Source: Cinnamomum chago | Taxonomy: Eukaryota > Streptophyta > Magnoliopsida > Laurales > Lauraceae | DNA: 64,000 nt | Reading direction: 5' to 3' | Assembly (NCBI GenBank): GCA_038049695.1 | Contig: CP142455.1 | Coordinates: 34,199,501-34,263,500 of the forward strand | Shown: positions 49,490-61,719 of the stretch, piece by piece | Numbering within the stretch: position 1 is the first letter of the stretch | Layout of the letters: each line of letters opens with the position of its first letter | Made by a program: the position numbers and the translations under genes | The notes under the pieces: generated by a model | What the model saw: only the letters and a program-made list of their open reading frames with translations | Databases searched by the model: none | What the model was told of the DNA's origin: nothing

Positions 49490-50010
49490 AATGGGGTGTT
49501 CGTCCAAAACATGTATAAATATAGCGGTATGGCAAAACAACGTTCATTTGAAACTTAAGTAAAAACACAAGTATACAACAAACCAGGTATTCATAGCAGT
49601 CTAGCAAAACCAATGTCCATTTGAAACCTATGTAGAAGTATGGATATTTAATAAATCGGGTATCGTTTAAAACAGGTGTAACCAAGGAAATCTGACAAGA
49701 CTAATGTTCATTTAAACCTATTCCAAAGTATGGATATTTAAACAAATCGGGTATCATGTAAAATAGGTATAAACATAGGAATCTGGCAAAACAAGTGTCA
49801 TTTGAAACCTATTTCAAAGCATGGGTATTTAACAATTCGGGTATTCATTTAAAAACAGGTATAAACATAGATATCTGACAAACCAAATGTCCTTTAAAAC
49901 AAGGCACGGATATTTAACAATTCGAGTATTCCTTTAGAACACGTGTAATCATATAAATCTAGCAAAATCATTGATCGTATGGAACATATGTAAAAGCACG
50001 GGTATTCACC
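49490..50010. repeat. ~90-bp degenerate tandem repeat in the solo LTR
   Basis: About six units on the theme CATTTGAAACCTAT, GGTATTTAACAAATCGGGTA, ACAGGTATAAACATAG, ATCTGGCAAAAC. They are absent from the 3.25-kb LTRs of the host element. Confidence 0.75.
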
Positions 50011-50503
50011 CAACCGGCATTCATGTAAAACATGTACGGGTGCAAAGGACATAAAACAATATAATAGCGACTGAATTTACAATAGAGAGCATTAACACTT
50101 ATCTAAATAACAACTTTCATAAAAGCAATGAATCATTTATCTGAAAACAAGTAAGTAATATAAACCATGTCGGGTGTCCAAGGAATCGGGAACTGGCAAG
50201 ATGGCAATCACAAGAAGCTAAGTCCTCTATCACCGAAGTGACAAGAGCGGGACGTTGGTCTCAGTCACACAAGGTGAGGAGACTCAACGTAAATCATATA
50301 TACAATAATAAATATACGGGAACGGGAACGGGACCACGGTAGCGAACCGGGTATCGGGACGGGACCACGGCAATAACCGGGTATCGGGATCCAAACTGCA
50401 GCTGGCGGGACGGGAGAGGGATTTCCAAGTCGGTGGATCAAACCGACAAGGTATCCAAGCTTAGTGATGCCGACTCATAGGTCAAAACCAATCGAGACAT
50501 ATG

Positions 50504-50761
50504 CAAGTAAATCAAGTACAGTAAGTAAACGGGTAAAACGGGGGTGCTCAAGGGCACACTGTCACTTCATATCGGGCAATACATTCGGGACAAATAACTG
50601 TTACTAGTGTAACTTCAATGCTTTCGGGGAAACAAGTAAATCAAGTACAATAAATAAACGGGTAAAACGGGGGTGCTCAAAGGCACACTGTCATATCATG
50701 TGATGCAATGCACTTCGGGACAAATGACTGTTACTAGAGTAACTCCAATGCTTTCGGGAAA
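50504..50761. repeat. ~129-bp tandem duplication in the solo LTR
   Basis: CAAGTAAATCAAGTACA...GGGTAAAACGGGGGTGCTCA occurs at 50504 and again at 50633, followed each time by GGGACAAATAACTGTTACTA-type sequence. Confidence 0.85.
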
Positions 50762-53019
50762 ACCAGTCATGTAATGCAAATCTCGGGGAAAGAGGTGAAA
50801 CAATGAACTATAACAATTTCGGGAAAAGTATTAATTTCAAGATCTATTTAAGTGAATAGGGGTCCCGTATGTCGATTATAACAATTACTTGGTACTCCTC
50901 GAGTTTGAAGACATTCCGGGCTCCTTATGCACTTTTACTACTTTCAAAACTTAAATGAGCTTATGGGTAGTACTAGATGTTACAATAGCAAGAATCAAGA
51001 TTATCAACGGTCCATCCTAGGCATGACATTAATCCGGAAACATCGAGCAACCTATTCAGTCACCGAAATGAATGGAATTCGCGATAACCAAGGGAAAGAC
51101 TTGCGTTTAGATATAACGAAGATATCGCGTCGTTCCATCCCGTTCAAGATTGAAATGGATTGAACTTCGATGCTACCGAACCAATCGTGAAGAGCATCGG
51201 CTCAAGACGCTCTCACATATGGTCGAGTGAGTTCGAGGAGGTTAGCCAAGGTCCACGAAGAAAATAAACCTCAAAACCAACTCGGTCCGATCGATCGGCC
51301 GAAATTTCTGTACCCGCGCATCAGGCCAGGCAGACCGCATCGCTCGAACGAATCTGGGAGTTCGCTCGAGCGAACTCATCGTTCGAGCGGTTATTTAAAT
51401 ACGTTCGAGCGACCAGGCTGCTGGAACGCCCGTATCCCTTTCTGGACAGTTCGCTGGACAGGTCGCTCGAGCGAACTGTCCAGAAACTGAATTCTGGCAG
51501 TTCAGTTCCCTTCTTTCTCTTCCTTTTTCCTTTCCAACACTTATACAAATGAGTTTTTCCTTACTTCAACAACATTCTAATTACAATAAAACTCCCATCA
51601 AGACTTCAATGAATCATTAAATCCAACCTCTTTCTTCACATTCAATCCCCAAACAAGGAGAGGAGTTCCCATCATAGACAAGGGTTCATTTGAGTCAACA
51701 TTTATAGATAAACAAGGTCTATTGATCACATTTCCATAACCAAAGATGTTTTAGCACAACTCTATAAATGAGTATCATTTTCAAATCAATGTAGCTCATA
51801 AACATAACCATGAATAGCCAAACCAATCCTATTCCTTATAAAACCATATGAGTAAACTTGATCAAATGAAATGCATAATTTCCAAGAGATTTAATCAAGA
51901 GAGCAAGACCCATAATATGCATTTTCGAAATCAATAGAACTATAGCAAGAAGCATATGTGAAGCTTATATCAAATTATCAAGAACAAGTAATAAATTTAG
52001 GAATTCTCATAAAACTTTGATAACATTAAAACCATCCATTCATCCACTTGCCTTGGGTTCCAATCTAGCAAATCAAGCTCCTAATCACTTCTTAAGCTCA
52101 AGATGAACAATCTCTACAAAAACCCCTAAAAACAACCCTAAAATGGGTTACACAAAGAATGAAAATGAAAGAGCTTTCAATAATACAAATGGAGCTTCTC
52201 AAGAGCTAGAGGGACACTACTCTAGGAGATGGGAAGAATCACTTACTTGGAAGGTCCTCTAATGGCAAGAGTAAGCTCAATGGAAGCCTTGTGATGGAGG
52301 GTTCTCTTCACAAATGGTATTAAGGTGAAGCTTGCAAGGAGAGGAAGAGATTGGTGGTCTCCATTTCTTGATTGATGGACTATTGGTGTGGCTTGGAGAT
52401 GAAGAAGCAAGAAGAAGAAGAGAGCACAAGGAACCCTAGGCTCAATAGTTGCTGATTTGTGCTGGAAATGAAGATGGGGAAGAAGGGAGGTGGGTTCTCT
52501 TATAGCAAGTGAGAAGGGGTCCCACAACTTAAGGAACTTGGGTAGCTGAAATCATCTCACTCGGGACCTCGGATGAATTCGACGAAGAAGGAAGAAATGA
52601 TCGTCGAAATATCTAGTTTCCAAAAAGTGTATGTTTCACGGATTTCGAGAGTATCGAGTTTTGGATACAGATTTGGTGTGAAAAGACTGTTTTGCCCTCA
52701 AGGCCAAGAAATCGGGTTTTCGGTTTCTCAAATGGATACGAGATCAACATGAAAGTTGTAGGATTCCTCAAGATGAATGCAACAGGCCAAAAACATAATA
52801 CGAAACAAATCGGGAAAATCTCACAAGAAAATGCAAAGCCGAAAAGGGAACCCCCAAAGGGCCCCACAAGCTACCAAAGCACTCAAAAGCCCAAAACTAG
52901 AAGAAAACCCATTCTAGCTCACAAACTCAACCCAACAAATACTAATCCCACTAAAGGAACTAATCCACAAATAAAACAACACTAATCCAAGAGATTAGGG
53001 GTCGGGTTCTCACATCTCC

Positions 53020-54705
53020 ATAGAGGTAATGTCTCCACATTTTCAACGCGAACACAACCGCTGCTAACTCCAGACGATGGGTGGCATAGTTCTTCTCGAG
53101 CTCTTTCAACTGCCGTGATCCATAAGCAATCACTTTTCCCTCTTGCATCAACACACAACCAAGTCCAACATTAGAAGCATCGGTAAAAATAATAAAATCG
53201 CCGCTCCCAGATGGCAAAGTAAGGACTGGTGCTGTAGTCAATCTCTTCTTTAGCTCTTGGAAACTCTCTTCACACTGCTCTGTCCACACATATGGTGCAT
53301 TTTTCCTTGTCAACTTCGTCAAGGGTGACGCAATCGACGAAAAACCTTGCACAAACCTCCGATAATAACCTGCCAATCCTAGAAAACTCCTGATTTCTGT
53401 CACATTCTTCGGTCTTTCCCAATTCACTACTGCTTCAATCTTGGACGGATCCACTGACAAACCTTCTCTTGAGATAATGTGCCCCAAAAATGCTACTTGG
53501 TCTAGCCAAAATTCACACTTGTTAAGCTTCGCATACAACTGATTCTCTCTCAAGAGTTGCAATGCAATCCTCAAATGCTCTTCATGCTCTTCCTTGGTCT
53601 TGGAGTACACCAAAATGTCATCTATGAACACTACAACAAACTGATCTAGATACTCTGCAAATATCTTGTTCATCAATGCCATGAACACTGCCGGTGCATT
53701 AGTCAACCCGAATGGCATCACTAGGAACTCATAGTGGCCATATCTCGTCCGGAAAGCTGTTTTCAGTACATCTGCTTCTCTAACTCTCAGCTGATGGTAA
53801 CCGGATCTCAAGTCAATCTTCGAAAAGTATGATGCACCTTGCAACTGATCAAATAATTCATCTATTCTTGGTAATGGATATTTGTTCTTGATGATCACTT
53901 GGTTCAATCTTCTATAATCAATACACATCCTCATCGAACCATCCTTCTTCTTAACAAACAACACTAGAGCTCCCCATGGTGAAACACTCGGTCTCGCAAA
54001 ACCTTTGTCTAACAACTCTTGCAACTGGGTCTTCAATTCCCCCAACTCTGCTGGAGCCATTCTAAATGGTGCAATAGATATCGGAGCGGTCCCTGGTAGC
54101 AACTCGATAGTGAAATCAATTTCTCTCATGGGTGGCAAACCTGGAATCTCCTCCGGAAAAACATCCGGGAATTCCCAAACAATTGGGATCTCCTCCACCC
54201 CTTGGGACCGTTTATCCTCCGTGATAAACGCTAAATAAGCTTCACAACCACTTCTCAAAAGTCTGTCAGCCTTCAACGCTGAAACAAACCCTGCACGAGG
54301 ATTCCTCATCTCCCCCTGAAATGACACTCCTGCTGGTGTCTCAACCAACTTGAAAGTAAGGGTCTTATGAAAACAATCCATTGTGGCATGGTACCCTGCC
54401 AGCCAATCCATCCCTAGGATGACATCATAATCAAACATCTCCAAAGAAATGAGATCTGCGGTTAAAACCACTTCTCCTATCTGGACTGTGCAACTAGGAT
54501 AAAAGGTTCTACAAACAACTTGTTTACCTACTGAGGTTGCCACAGTCAAAATGAACTCCAGTTCTATAGCATGCATATCAATCAACTTAGCAAACTTATG
54601 GGACACGAAAGAATGTGTAGAGCCAGGGTCAAACAAAATCATAGCTTTAATCCCACAAACAAGGAGTGTACCTTCTACAACATTACCCGCTGCCTCTGCA
54701 TCCAC
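53020..54705 (-). pseudogene. Ty3 pol, protease, reverse transcriptase and RNase H part
   Basis: Minus-strand frame right of the nested LTR. It has the aspartic protease ([15 protein letters not shown]; a typical retroelement DxGS/T site), reverse transcriptase blocks ([73 protein letters not shown] with the catalytic DD) and the RNase H start ([40 protein letters not shown]). The pol frame is cut by the solo LTR, so the enzyme set is not made whole. Confidence 0.9.
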
Positions 54706-54855
54706 TCTGTTAACTCCGTAGATTTGCCCTCGCTGCTGGGGCCTATTCTGTGCCTGTTGTGGCCTGCCTTGGGGTGCATTCCTGTTCTGTTGTGGTGGAC
54801 GCTGCTGTCCCTGTTGATGACGGGCCTGCTGCTGTGGCTGCTGCTGCTGTCTGAA

Positions 54856-56037
54856 CTATTGCTGCTGTGGTGCTTGCTGCTGAAGTGGTCTCGGCTGGTT
54901 TTGGACAACCAATGCATGCTGTGGTGGTGGTGGTGGTGGACGTTGTGGCCCTTGTTGCTGCTGCTGTCGGTTTGGCCTAGGGCAATCCCTCATCCTATGG
55001 TCCATCGAACCACACCTGAAGCATGCTCCTGTGATGGTACGACACTCAGCACTAGCGTGGTTCTTCCCACAGTGGATGCACACCACTGGATTCTGTACAT
55101 TAGGCCCTGTCCTCTGCCTCTTATTTTGATGATTCCTTTGATGCTGATAGTTCTGCTGCTGCTGGGCTGGACTCTTGCCTTGCACCTTGAGGATCTTGTT
55201 GTGGAAGTTTTCGAACTTGTAGGCTCTCTTCACAGCTTCATCAAAAGTTACCGGTGGCCCCACTCCGGTGGCATCTCTCTCAATGAAGGGGTTGAGCCCC
55301 TCAAAGAATTTGGCAATCTTCTTCTCAACGGTATCCACCAACTCCGGAGCATACCTGGACAACCTCTCAAATTTGGTGAGGTACTCTAAGACTGTCATGC
55401 TTCCTTGCTCCAACTGTTGAAACTCTATAGCCTTTTGCTTCTTGACGTGAGCGGGTACATATTTGTCATGAAACTGTCTCTTGAAGTTGGCCCACACTTC
55501 TACATCAGCCATGGTCCTATATTCTTCTCTTACTGTCTTCCACCATCTATCTGCTGTGCCAACAAAAAGGGATGATGCTAGCTTAACTCTGTCACTTCCC
55601 GTACACTGAAAGATCTCAAAGATGTTCTCGGTGTGCTCCAACCAATCATCTGCAGCTAGTGGGTCCTCTTGCCCAAGGAATTCCTTCGGAGCTCTTCTCC
55701 TGAATCGTTCAAACAAGGCATTTGGATCATGTTGCCTTTGGTTTATGACTATAGCTGGTTGGGGTTGAACCGGATCTGGTCTTCTTTGCAAGACCTCAAG
55801 CAATTGCCTCTGCATTTCTTGCATCTCTCTAGCATGGTCTTCCTCTCTCTTTAGCATTTGTTCTTGCAGTCTGGCCTGGTTTTCATTGGCTTGACGTTGT
55901 TGGTCAAGCATGGCTCTCATCATATCTTGAAATTGGTTAGGTGGATTGTTCTCCACTATATCCTCTTCTAGAGGCCCTGTATGATTACTATTGCTTGCAG
56001 TAGGGTTGCCATTCAACGGTCTCTTACGTGGAGGCAT
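54856..56037 (-). CDS. Ty3 gag
   Basis: Minus-strand frame of about 393 residues if started at MPPRKRPLNGN (56037); an in-frame ATG lies 15 bases upstream. It has an N-terminal acidic/Gln-rich coiled coil (DQQRQANENQARLQEQMLKR), the retrotransposon gag core (FLGQEDPLAADDWLEHTENI; VEVWANFKRQFHDKYVPAHV; FQQLEQGSMTVLEYLTKFER), then zinc knuckles: CIHCGKNHASAEC (unusual spacing) and CFRCGSMDHRMRDC (canonical CX2CX4HX4C). A Gln/Pro-rich tail follows. It packs the element's RNA into particles. It lies directly downstream of the primer site and ahead of the pol parts. Confidence 0.85.
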   Translation of the reverse strand: MPPRKRPLNGNPTASNSNHTGPLEEDIVENNPPNQFQDMMRAMLDQQRQANENQARLQEQMLKREEDHAREMQEMQRQLLEVLQRRPDPVQPQPAIVINQRQHDPNALFERFRRRAPKEFLGQEDPLAADDWLEHTENIFEIFQCTGSDRVKLASSLFVGTADRWWKTVREEYRTMADVEVWANFKRQFHDKYVPAHVKKQKAIEFQQLEQGSMTVLEYLTKFERLSRYAPELVDTVEKKIAKFFEGLNPFIERDATGVGPPVTFDEAVKRAYKFENFHNKILKVQGKSPAQQQQNYQHQRNHQNKRQRTGPNVQNPVVCIHCGKNHASAECRTITGACFRCGSMDHRMRDCPRPNRQQQQQGPQRPPPPPPQHALVVQNQPRPLQQQAPQQQ

Positions 56038-56182
56038 GATGCTGCAAAACAAATGGTTAGCACATAATAATCCAATAAAGGGTCACACATTGCTCACACG
56101 ATACTAGCTAACGAAAGATCTAACGGATCCTCGCCACGTCCTTAGGATTTCTAGTTTCTATTAATTGCTTGAAACACGTCTC

Positions 56183-56194
56183 GCTCTGATACCA
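56183..56194 (-). other. Primer-binding site of the Ty3 element
   Basis: On the minus strand the 5' LTR ends ...GTCGCGACA, then GAC, then TGGTATCAGAGC, complementary to the 3' end of initiator-Met tRNA. Confidence 0.85.
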
Positions 56195-56197
56195 GTC

Positions 56198-59100
56198 TGT
56201 CGCGACCCCGGACCGGGAAGCCCCAATCCGGGATCGGGACTAAGTGTGGTGTGAAGAATGATGATGATTATCTACATCCACAAAAATACAACTTATTTAA
56301 TTTCCCACAGGTGTCCGCGGTGAGGATATCACAACCTTGCCTGAATATTTCTTTTGAGTGCGGAAGCGTGTAGCAAATCAAATAGTAGACTATCTCTAGT
56401 CATGCAAGCATTAACATCAAATATCAAAACTGTATCAGAATGAGCAATGATCTATAGCATGTTTCCCAAAAGTTGTTAAAGTTAGACAAAATATCATTTA
56501 GTTACATTCCCCAAAATTAGAGGCCAATAAAGGCCAATACTACAAAACAATAACCCAAAAGAATGGTTAACAAGTTCTCCCCAAAATGTTACGCCTCATG
56601 TAGCAACCCGATGTCTACATGACATCGTCAGCGCGCCACTCAACTAGAGGATGCGGCTCACCTACCGCCTCCTCCGGCTCCTCCTCAAGGAAACCGGCAA
56701 CGGGACCTGAGTACCAAAGCAAAGGATCAGACACGACGGTCTGGCAAGGGAGTGAGAAGATACAACAATATATAATAGATGAATATCTCGAAAGCAAGGA
56801 AATCTGTTAAAGCAAGAATTCTCATAAAATAGATAAATCATTTGCTAGAAAACATGTAAACAAGATAAAACATATGAGGTAACCAAGGGAATTGGGAATA
56901 ACAAGGTGGCAATCACATAAAGCTAAGTCCTCTGTCACTAAAGTGACAACAGTATCACGGGACGTTGATCTCAGTCACACAAGGTGAGGAGAAGCAACGT
57001 AAACATATATACGATATAAATATACGGGAACGGGACCACGGTAGCGAACCGGGTATCGGGACGGGACCACGGTAATGACCGGGTATCGGGATCCAAACTG
57101 CAGCTGGCGGGACGGGAGAGGGATTTCCAAGTCGGTGGATCAAACCGACAAGGTATCCAAGCTTAGTGATGCCGACACATAGGTTAAATAACACATCGAT
57201 ACATATGCAAGTAAATCAAGTACAAGTAAAACAATGAACGGGCAAGAATATTCAATGTATAACTTTCATTTCATATCGGGCAATACTCTTCGGGACAAGT
57301 CCAGGTTACTAGTGTAACCATCAAGCTTTCGGGAAAACAGATCATGTAAAGTAAATCTTGGAAATGAAGAAATAAAACGAACTATTACAATTCCGGGAAA
57401 ATATTGATTTCAAGATCTATTAAGTGAATAGGGGTCCCGTATGTCGATTATTGCAATGATTTGGTACTCTTTGAGTTTGAAGACATTCCGGGCTCCTTAT
57501 GCACTTCTACTATTTTTAAAACTTATCATGAGCTTATGGATAGTACTAGATGCTATGATAGAAAAATCAAGACTATAAACGGTCCATCCTAAGTACGATG
57601 TCAACCCGGAACCATCGAGCAACCTACTCAGTCACCGAAAGGAATAGAATCCGCGATACCCAAGGAAATAGACTTTGCATTTAGGTATGAAGAGGATATC
57701 GTGTCGTTCCATCCCGTTCAAGATTGAATAGATTGAACTTCGGTGCATTCCGAACCAACCGTGAAGAGCATCGGCTCAAGACTCTCTCACATATGGTCAA
57801 GTGAGTCCAAGGAGGGTAGCCAAGGTCCAGAAAAAAATAAATCTCAAAACCCACTGGACTCACGATCGATCAGCCGAAATTCTGGCCCAGTGCATTAAAA
57901 CAGTTCAACGTTAACCCAACGTGGCCTATGCCAGGCAGACCGCATCTCTCGAGCGAATCGAAGAGTTCGCTCGAGCGAACTCATCGGTCGAGCTGTTATT
58001 TAAATGCGTTCGAGCGACCAAGCTACTGGAAATGCCCGAATCCTTTCCTGGACAGTTCGCTCGAGCGAAGTGTCATGGTCGCTCGAGCGAACGGTCCAGA
58101 AATGGATTCCGGACCAGTTCAGCTGTCCTCTTTCTCTTCCTTTTTACAACCTTCCTCTAGCCCTTCATATGCATCAAATGAGGAGTCTATTTCTCCACTC
58201 AAACTACATCAAATCCCTCCTCTAATCCATCATATTCTCCTCCACCAACCATGCATTCAACACAAGGAAAAAGGGAGGAGGAAATCATTTCACAATATAT
58301 ATATACATTTGAACAAAACAATGAGACATTCAATGCTATGAACTACCATTCCACTATGCTCATAAATATGCCATTAATGCTCTATCATGAGTATTCATTT
58401 CAAAACAAACCATAAATATGCATTAATGGGAAGTAGCCAAAATCCATGAAAGCTTAGGAAAATCATTCATTCACTTGCCTTAAGTCTTCTAACAATGGAA
58501 TCAAGCTCTAACAATCTCCAAAGGCAATGGTCCAAGCTACAAGGCAAAAACCCCAAATACAACAAACCCTAAAAGAGTCAAAACAATGAAATAGCAAGGA
58601 AATCTCCCAAGGATGATAGGGAAGCTTCTCAAGAGCTAGGAGATAACACATCTAGAAGATGAAGGGAAATACTTACTTGCAAGGTCCTCTAATGGCAATG
58701 ACAAGCTCTAAGGAAATCTTGTAAGGGTTGGTGTGTTCCACAAAAGCTATGGAAAGGAAGCTTTCAAGGAGATGAAGAAGGTGATGACCTCCCCTCTCCT
58801 ATTGGTGCAAGCTTGGAAGTGGATTGAGTGATGGGAAGCAAGGAGAAGAAGAGTTCCTCACAAAGCCCTAGCTCTCTCTCTTATGCTGGAAAAGAAGAAT
58901 GAAGAAGAAGGGAAATGGCTTCCCTTGTTAACAAATGAGTTGGGTTGGGTTGGGTCCCACAACTAAAGGAGCTACATTGGCTGAAATCATCTCTATCGGG
59001 ACCTCGGATGAATTCGACGAAGAAGAAAGAAATGATCGTCGAAATATCTAGTTTCCAAAAAGTATAAGTTTTGCGGGTTTCGGAAATATCAAGTTTTTTG

Positions 59101-59442
59101 GTACAGATTTGGCGTGAAATGACTGTTTTACCCTCAATGATATGAAATCGGGTTTCGGGACCTCAAATGGGCACGGGATCAACATGAAAGTTGTAAGAAT
59201 CCACAAGATGAATGCAACGGGCCAAAAACAAAATTCAAAACACGTCGGGAAAATTCACAAGAAAATGCAAAGCCGAAAAGGGAACCCCCAAAGGGCCCCA
59301 CAAGCTATCAATCACTCCAAAAAGCCCAAAACTAGAATCAAGGCTATTCCAAACCCAACTAGGCCAAAAACACTAATCAAGCTTAGCACTAACACGCAAC
59401 TTAATTAGCACTAATCGGGTTCACTCGGGTCGGGGTCTTACA
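56198..59442 (-). repeat. 5' LTR of the Ty3 element (3245 bp)
   Basis: Near-identical direct copy of 43740-46993. Visible differences include ACACATCGATA for ACACATTGATA (57193) and GGAAAGGAAGCTTTC for GGAAATGAAGCTCTC (58750). Confidence 0.9.
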
Positions 59443-61287
59443 AGTGCCTAGTTATTGCTCTATTACTTTAGTGATAGAGGACTTAGCTTTGTGTGGTCGC
59501 CATCTTGCTCGTTTCCCCGTTTCCTTGGTTACCTTACATGTTTTACATTGCATACGTATATTTGGAATAAATGTTTTATCTTGTTTAGAGAAATTGTTAT
59601 TTAAACAGGTTTACATGTTTTGAAGGTTAAAATCAGTTACTACCATATTGTCTTTGTAATTACCTCCATTTGCCAAACCATCGTGTTTGACCTACTCTTT
59701 GGTACTCAGGTCCCGTTGTCGGTTATCCCAAGGAGGAGTTTGAGGAGGCGGTCGTAGAACCGCAACAGTTGGTGAGTGGCGTGCCGATGACGTCATGTAG
59801 ACGTTTGATGGTTCTGAGAGACTTATCATTTTGGGGAAATGTTTAACCATTCTTTTGAATTGGTATTTGGTATATTGGCCTTTGTCGGCCTCTATTTTTG
59901 GGGAAATGTAATTAAATGTTATTTGTATAAATTTTGACTTACTTGGGTAACATGCTATAGATCATTGCTCATTCTGATACAGTGTTTAGACTTTTGTTAT
60001 TGTCTTGATGACCAAGGATGGATTGACTATTTGATTTGCTACACGCTTCCGCACTTAAAAGAAATATTCATTGATGGTTGTGATATCCTCACCGCGGACA
60101 CCTGTGGGAAATTAAATATGTGTATCTTGTTGATGTAGATCCTTCAATCATTAATTACCCATTCATTCATTTAGCGTCCCGATCCCGGATTAGGACTCCC
60201 GGTCCGGGGTTGCGACAGGCCTAGATTTAGCCTTCTCACATTATAAGAGTCAATGGTGTTCATAATTAGGACTTTTCCCCATGTTTTATGATATGCTCCG
60301 TTTTAAATTTTATACATATGTTTCTTTTGTGCTCTCACTAATCTACACATACACTATCTAATTATGTGCAGGTGGTTGTTTGTGTGTGTGTAGGTGGACA
60401 CCTCTGTGCTTGCAAGTGGCCTCTGTTCCTTCAGTCGACATCTTTACTAGTTGTTCATGCAAGTGATAATTATTTTTGTGTTTTCTAGGAGTGGATGTAT
60501 TTCTCTCTCATTGTTTATTAGAAGGGCATTAGCTTTAGAGGTGACATACCAGTATAAATCATTTCTCTCTACCAACCAATTTGTTATCTCTCCTATGCGT
60601 GTGTTCCTGTATTTCTACATTTTAGCTCCTCTTTCTTTTGATGAACTGTTGGACTAATGCAGGTGAGGATTTTCTGTGCTAAAACTACATGAGAGACTAA
60701 TGCCATGAAGAAGTCGAAAAAATCAGACATACTCAGTTGTGGACAGGTGAGCAGTCTTCTTGTGCTGGACCAATTCTGATGTCCTTTATTTGCTCTTCTT
60801 CTGCTGACATTAAATTGCAAATGGGAGAACCCAATACTCTAGTGAATGTAAATTTAGGTTCTTTTGAATGGTAGCAAAACTGCATTGTAGTTTACAAAAA
60901 TTACTAGAATTTATACTGTTGTGTGATGTATAGAGAAAAAAATAAGTTCAAAATATGAACAAAAATGACCCAACTCATTTGCAATTCACCCCACAATCAT
61001 GGCTACTATAGAAGATGTCTCTGATAAACTCAAGGTATTGGTGTTTTTCCATTTCTTTGCTTTCTAATTACCTCTCTCTTATAAGAATGAGGCAGGGCCC
61101 CCAAGAGGTGTAGACCCTTCACTGGATGGCTTTGAGCATCCATCCAATTAGGATTAGTTTGTTTCAAGTGGAAGTGAACAAGGTGGGTCGAAGAAAGCCC
61201 CACAGTTGGAACCCACCAAATACTTTTGCGAATTGATTGAACAAATTTATAACCAGCATGCATTGATCATTATCAAATTTTGTTCAG

Positions 61288-61497
61288 GTGAAAGCTCTAG
61301 AAGCTTAGTTGCAGTGTTTGTGTAAAGAGAACGAGGAGCTTAATCGTATGGTTGAACTGATGAACAACTGTAACATCCTTCAATCTCACCAGAAAAGTAA
61401 GAGTGCACATGAGATGGGTCAAAGCCAAACAGAGAGTTGGTCACTAGCAGAATATGTATACTTGTGCGAACGGACGTGGCGGACACTAGCAGAATAA
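61288..61497 (+). pseudogene. Possible CACTA transposase C-terminal exon
   Basis: After an acceptor (TTTTGTTCAG before 61288) the plus strand encodes VKALEA, a stop, then LQCLCKENEELNRMVELMNN and CNILQSHQKSKSAHEMGQSQ, ending at 61497. The Leu/Glu-rich start looks like the coiled-coil tail found in plant CACTA accessory proteins, and its place about 570 bp inside the right CACTA end fits. There is no domain-level match I can name; the in-frame stop marks it as decayed. Confidence 0.35.
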
Positions 61498-61719
61498 GCA
61501 GTTCTATAATATGTATCATTTGAATTCTAGGATATGTATGGATTTCCAAATATTATAAATTGTACATTTTTATTCAATCTAGCATTTTGATTCCAAATTG
61601 GTGTGTTTTGTGAGCCATTTGATGATGTGTAAGATGAATCTGCATCTACAATTTATGGGTTTCAATTATTTATGGTGATTTTTCCTTAAAATGCATTTAG
61701 TGGCAAATAAAAACATTTC

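Larger units (their letters stand above)
48762..53014 (-). mobile_element. Solo LTR (4.25 kb) nested in Ty3 pol
   Basis: Starts TGTCACGCCCCCGAACC and ends GGGTTCTCACA, flanked by TCTCC (48757-48761; 53015-53019). Collinear blocks are shared with the host element's LTR: CAGACACGACGGTCTGGCA, CTCAGTCACACAAGGTGAGG, GGATTTCCAAGTCGGTGGAT, GGGGTCCCGTATGTCGATTA and the CTCGAG palindromes. It is therefore a sister LTR family about 1 kb longer, much of the excess being the tandem repeats at 49490-50010. No coding domain lies inside. Confidence 0.85.
43740..59442 (-). mobile_element. Ty3/gypsy chromovirus-like element, 15.7 kb, nearly full length, with nested solo LTR
   Basis: Two long LTRs (43740-46993 and 56198-59442) start TGTCGCGACCCC and end GGTCTTACA on the plus strand and are flanked by AGTGC (43735-43739; 59443-59447). 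On the minus strand a primer site, gag, protease, reverse transcriptase, RNase H, integrase and a C-terminal chromodomain-like part lie in Ty3 order; long LTRs plus chromodomain suggest the Tekay/Del group. By eye the LTRs differ at roughly fifteen sites plus a few small indels over 3.25 kb (about 99.5% identity), which suggests insertion within roughly the last half million years, depending on the rate. It is broken by one nested LTR insertion (48762-53014) and perhaps one or two other lesions. Confidence 0.9.
42266..60217 (+). mobile_element. Old Ty3 remnant (integrase piece plus partial 3' LTR), split by the full Ty3 element
   Basis: 42266-42655 carries a plus-strand pol piece: the integrase zinc-binding region, with HSTKYSMHPGSTKMYQNLKG and FVSRCMTCQLIKAEHQRPPG. 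It is nearly the same as the minus-strand copy near 48120-48490. It joins abruptly to mid-LTR sequence (about 42656-43739), which resumes at 59443 and ends GGGGTTGCGACA at 60217. This LTR is the reverse complement of the LTR type at 43740-46993 but clearly more diverged. It is broken: most of gag-pol, the 5' LTR and the start of the 3' LTR are gone. Its LTR was the target of the 43740-59442 insertion. Confidence 0.8.

Noticed and set aside
54571-55389. 272-residue plus-strand open frame
   Set aside because: Antisense shadow of the Ty3 gag-pol region; Leu/Trp-rich from the CAG/CCA-rich coding strand.
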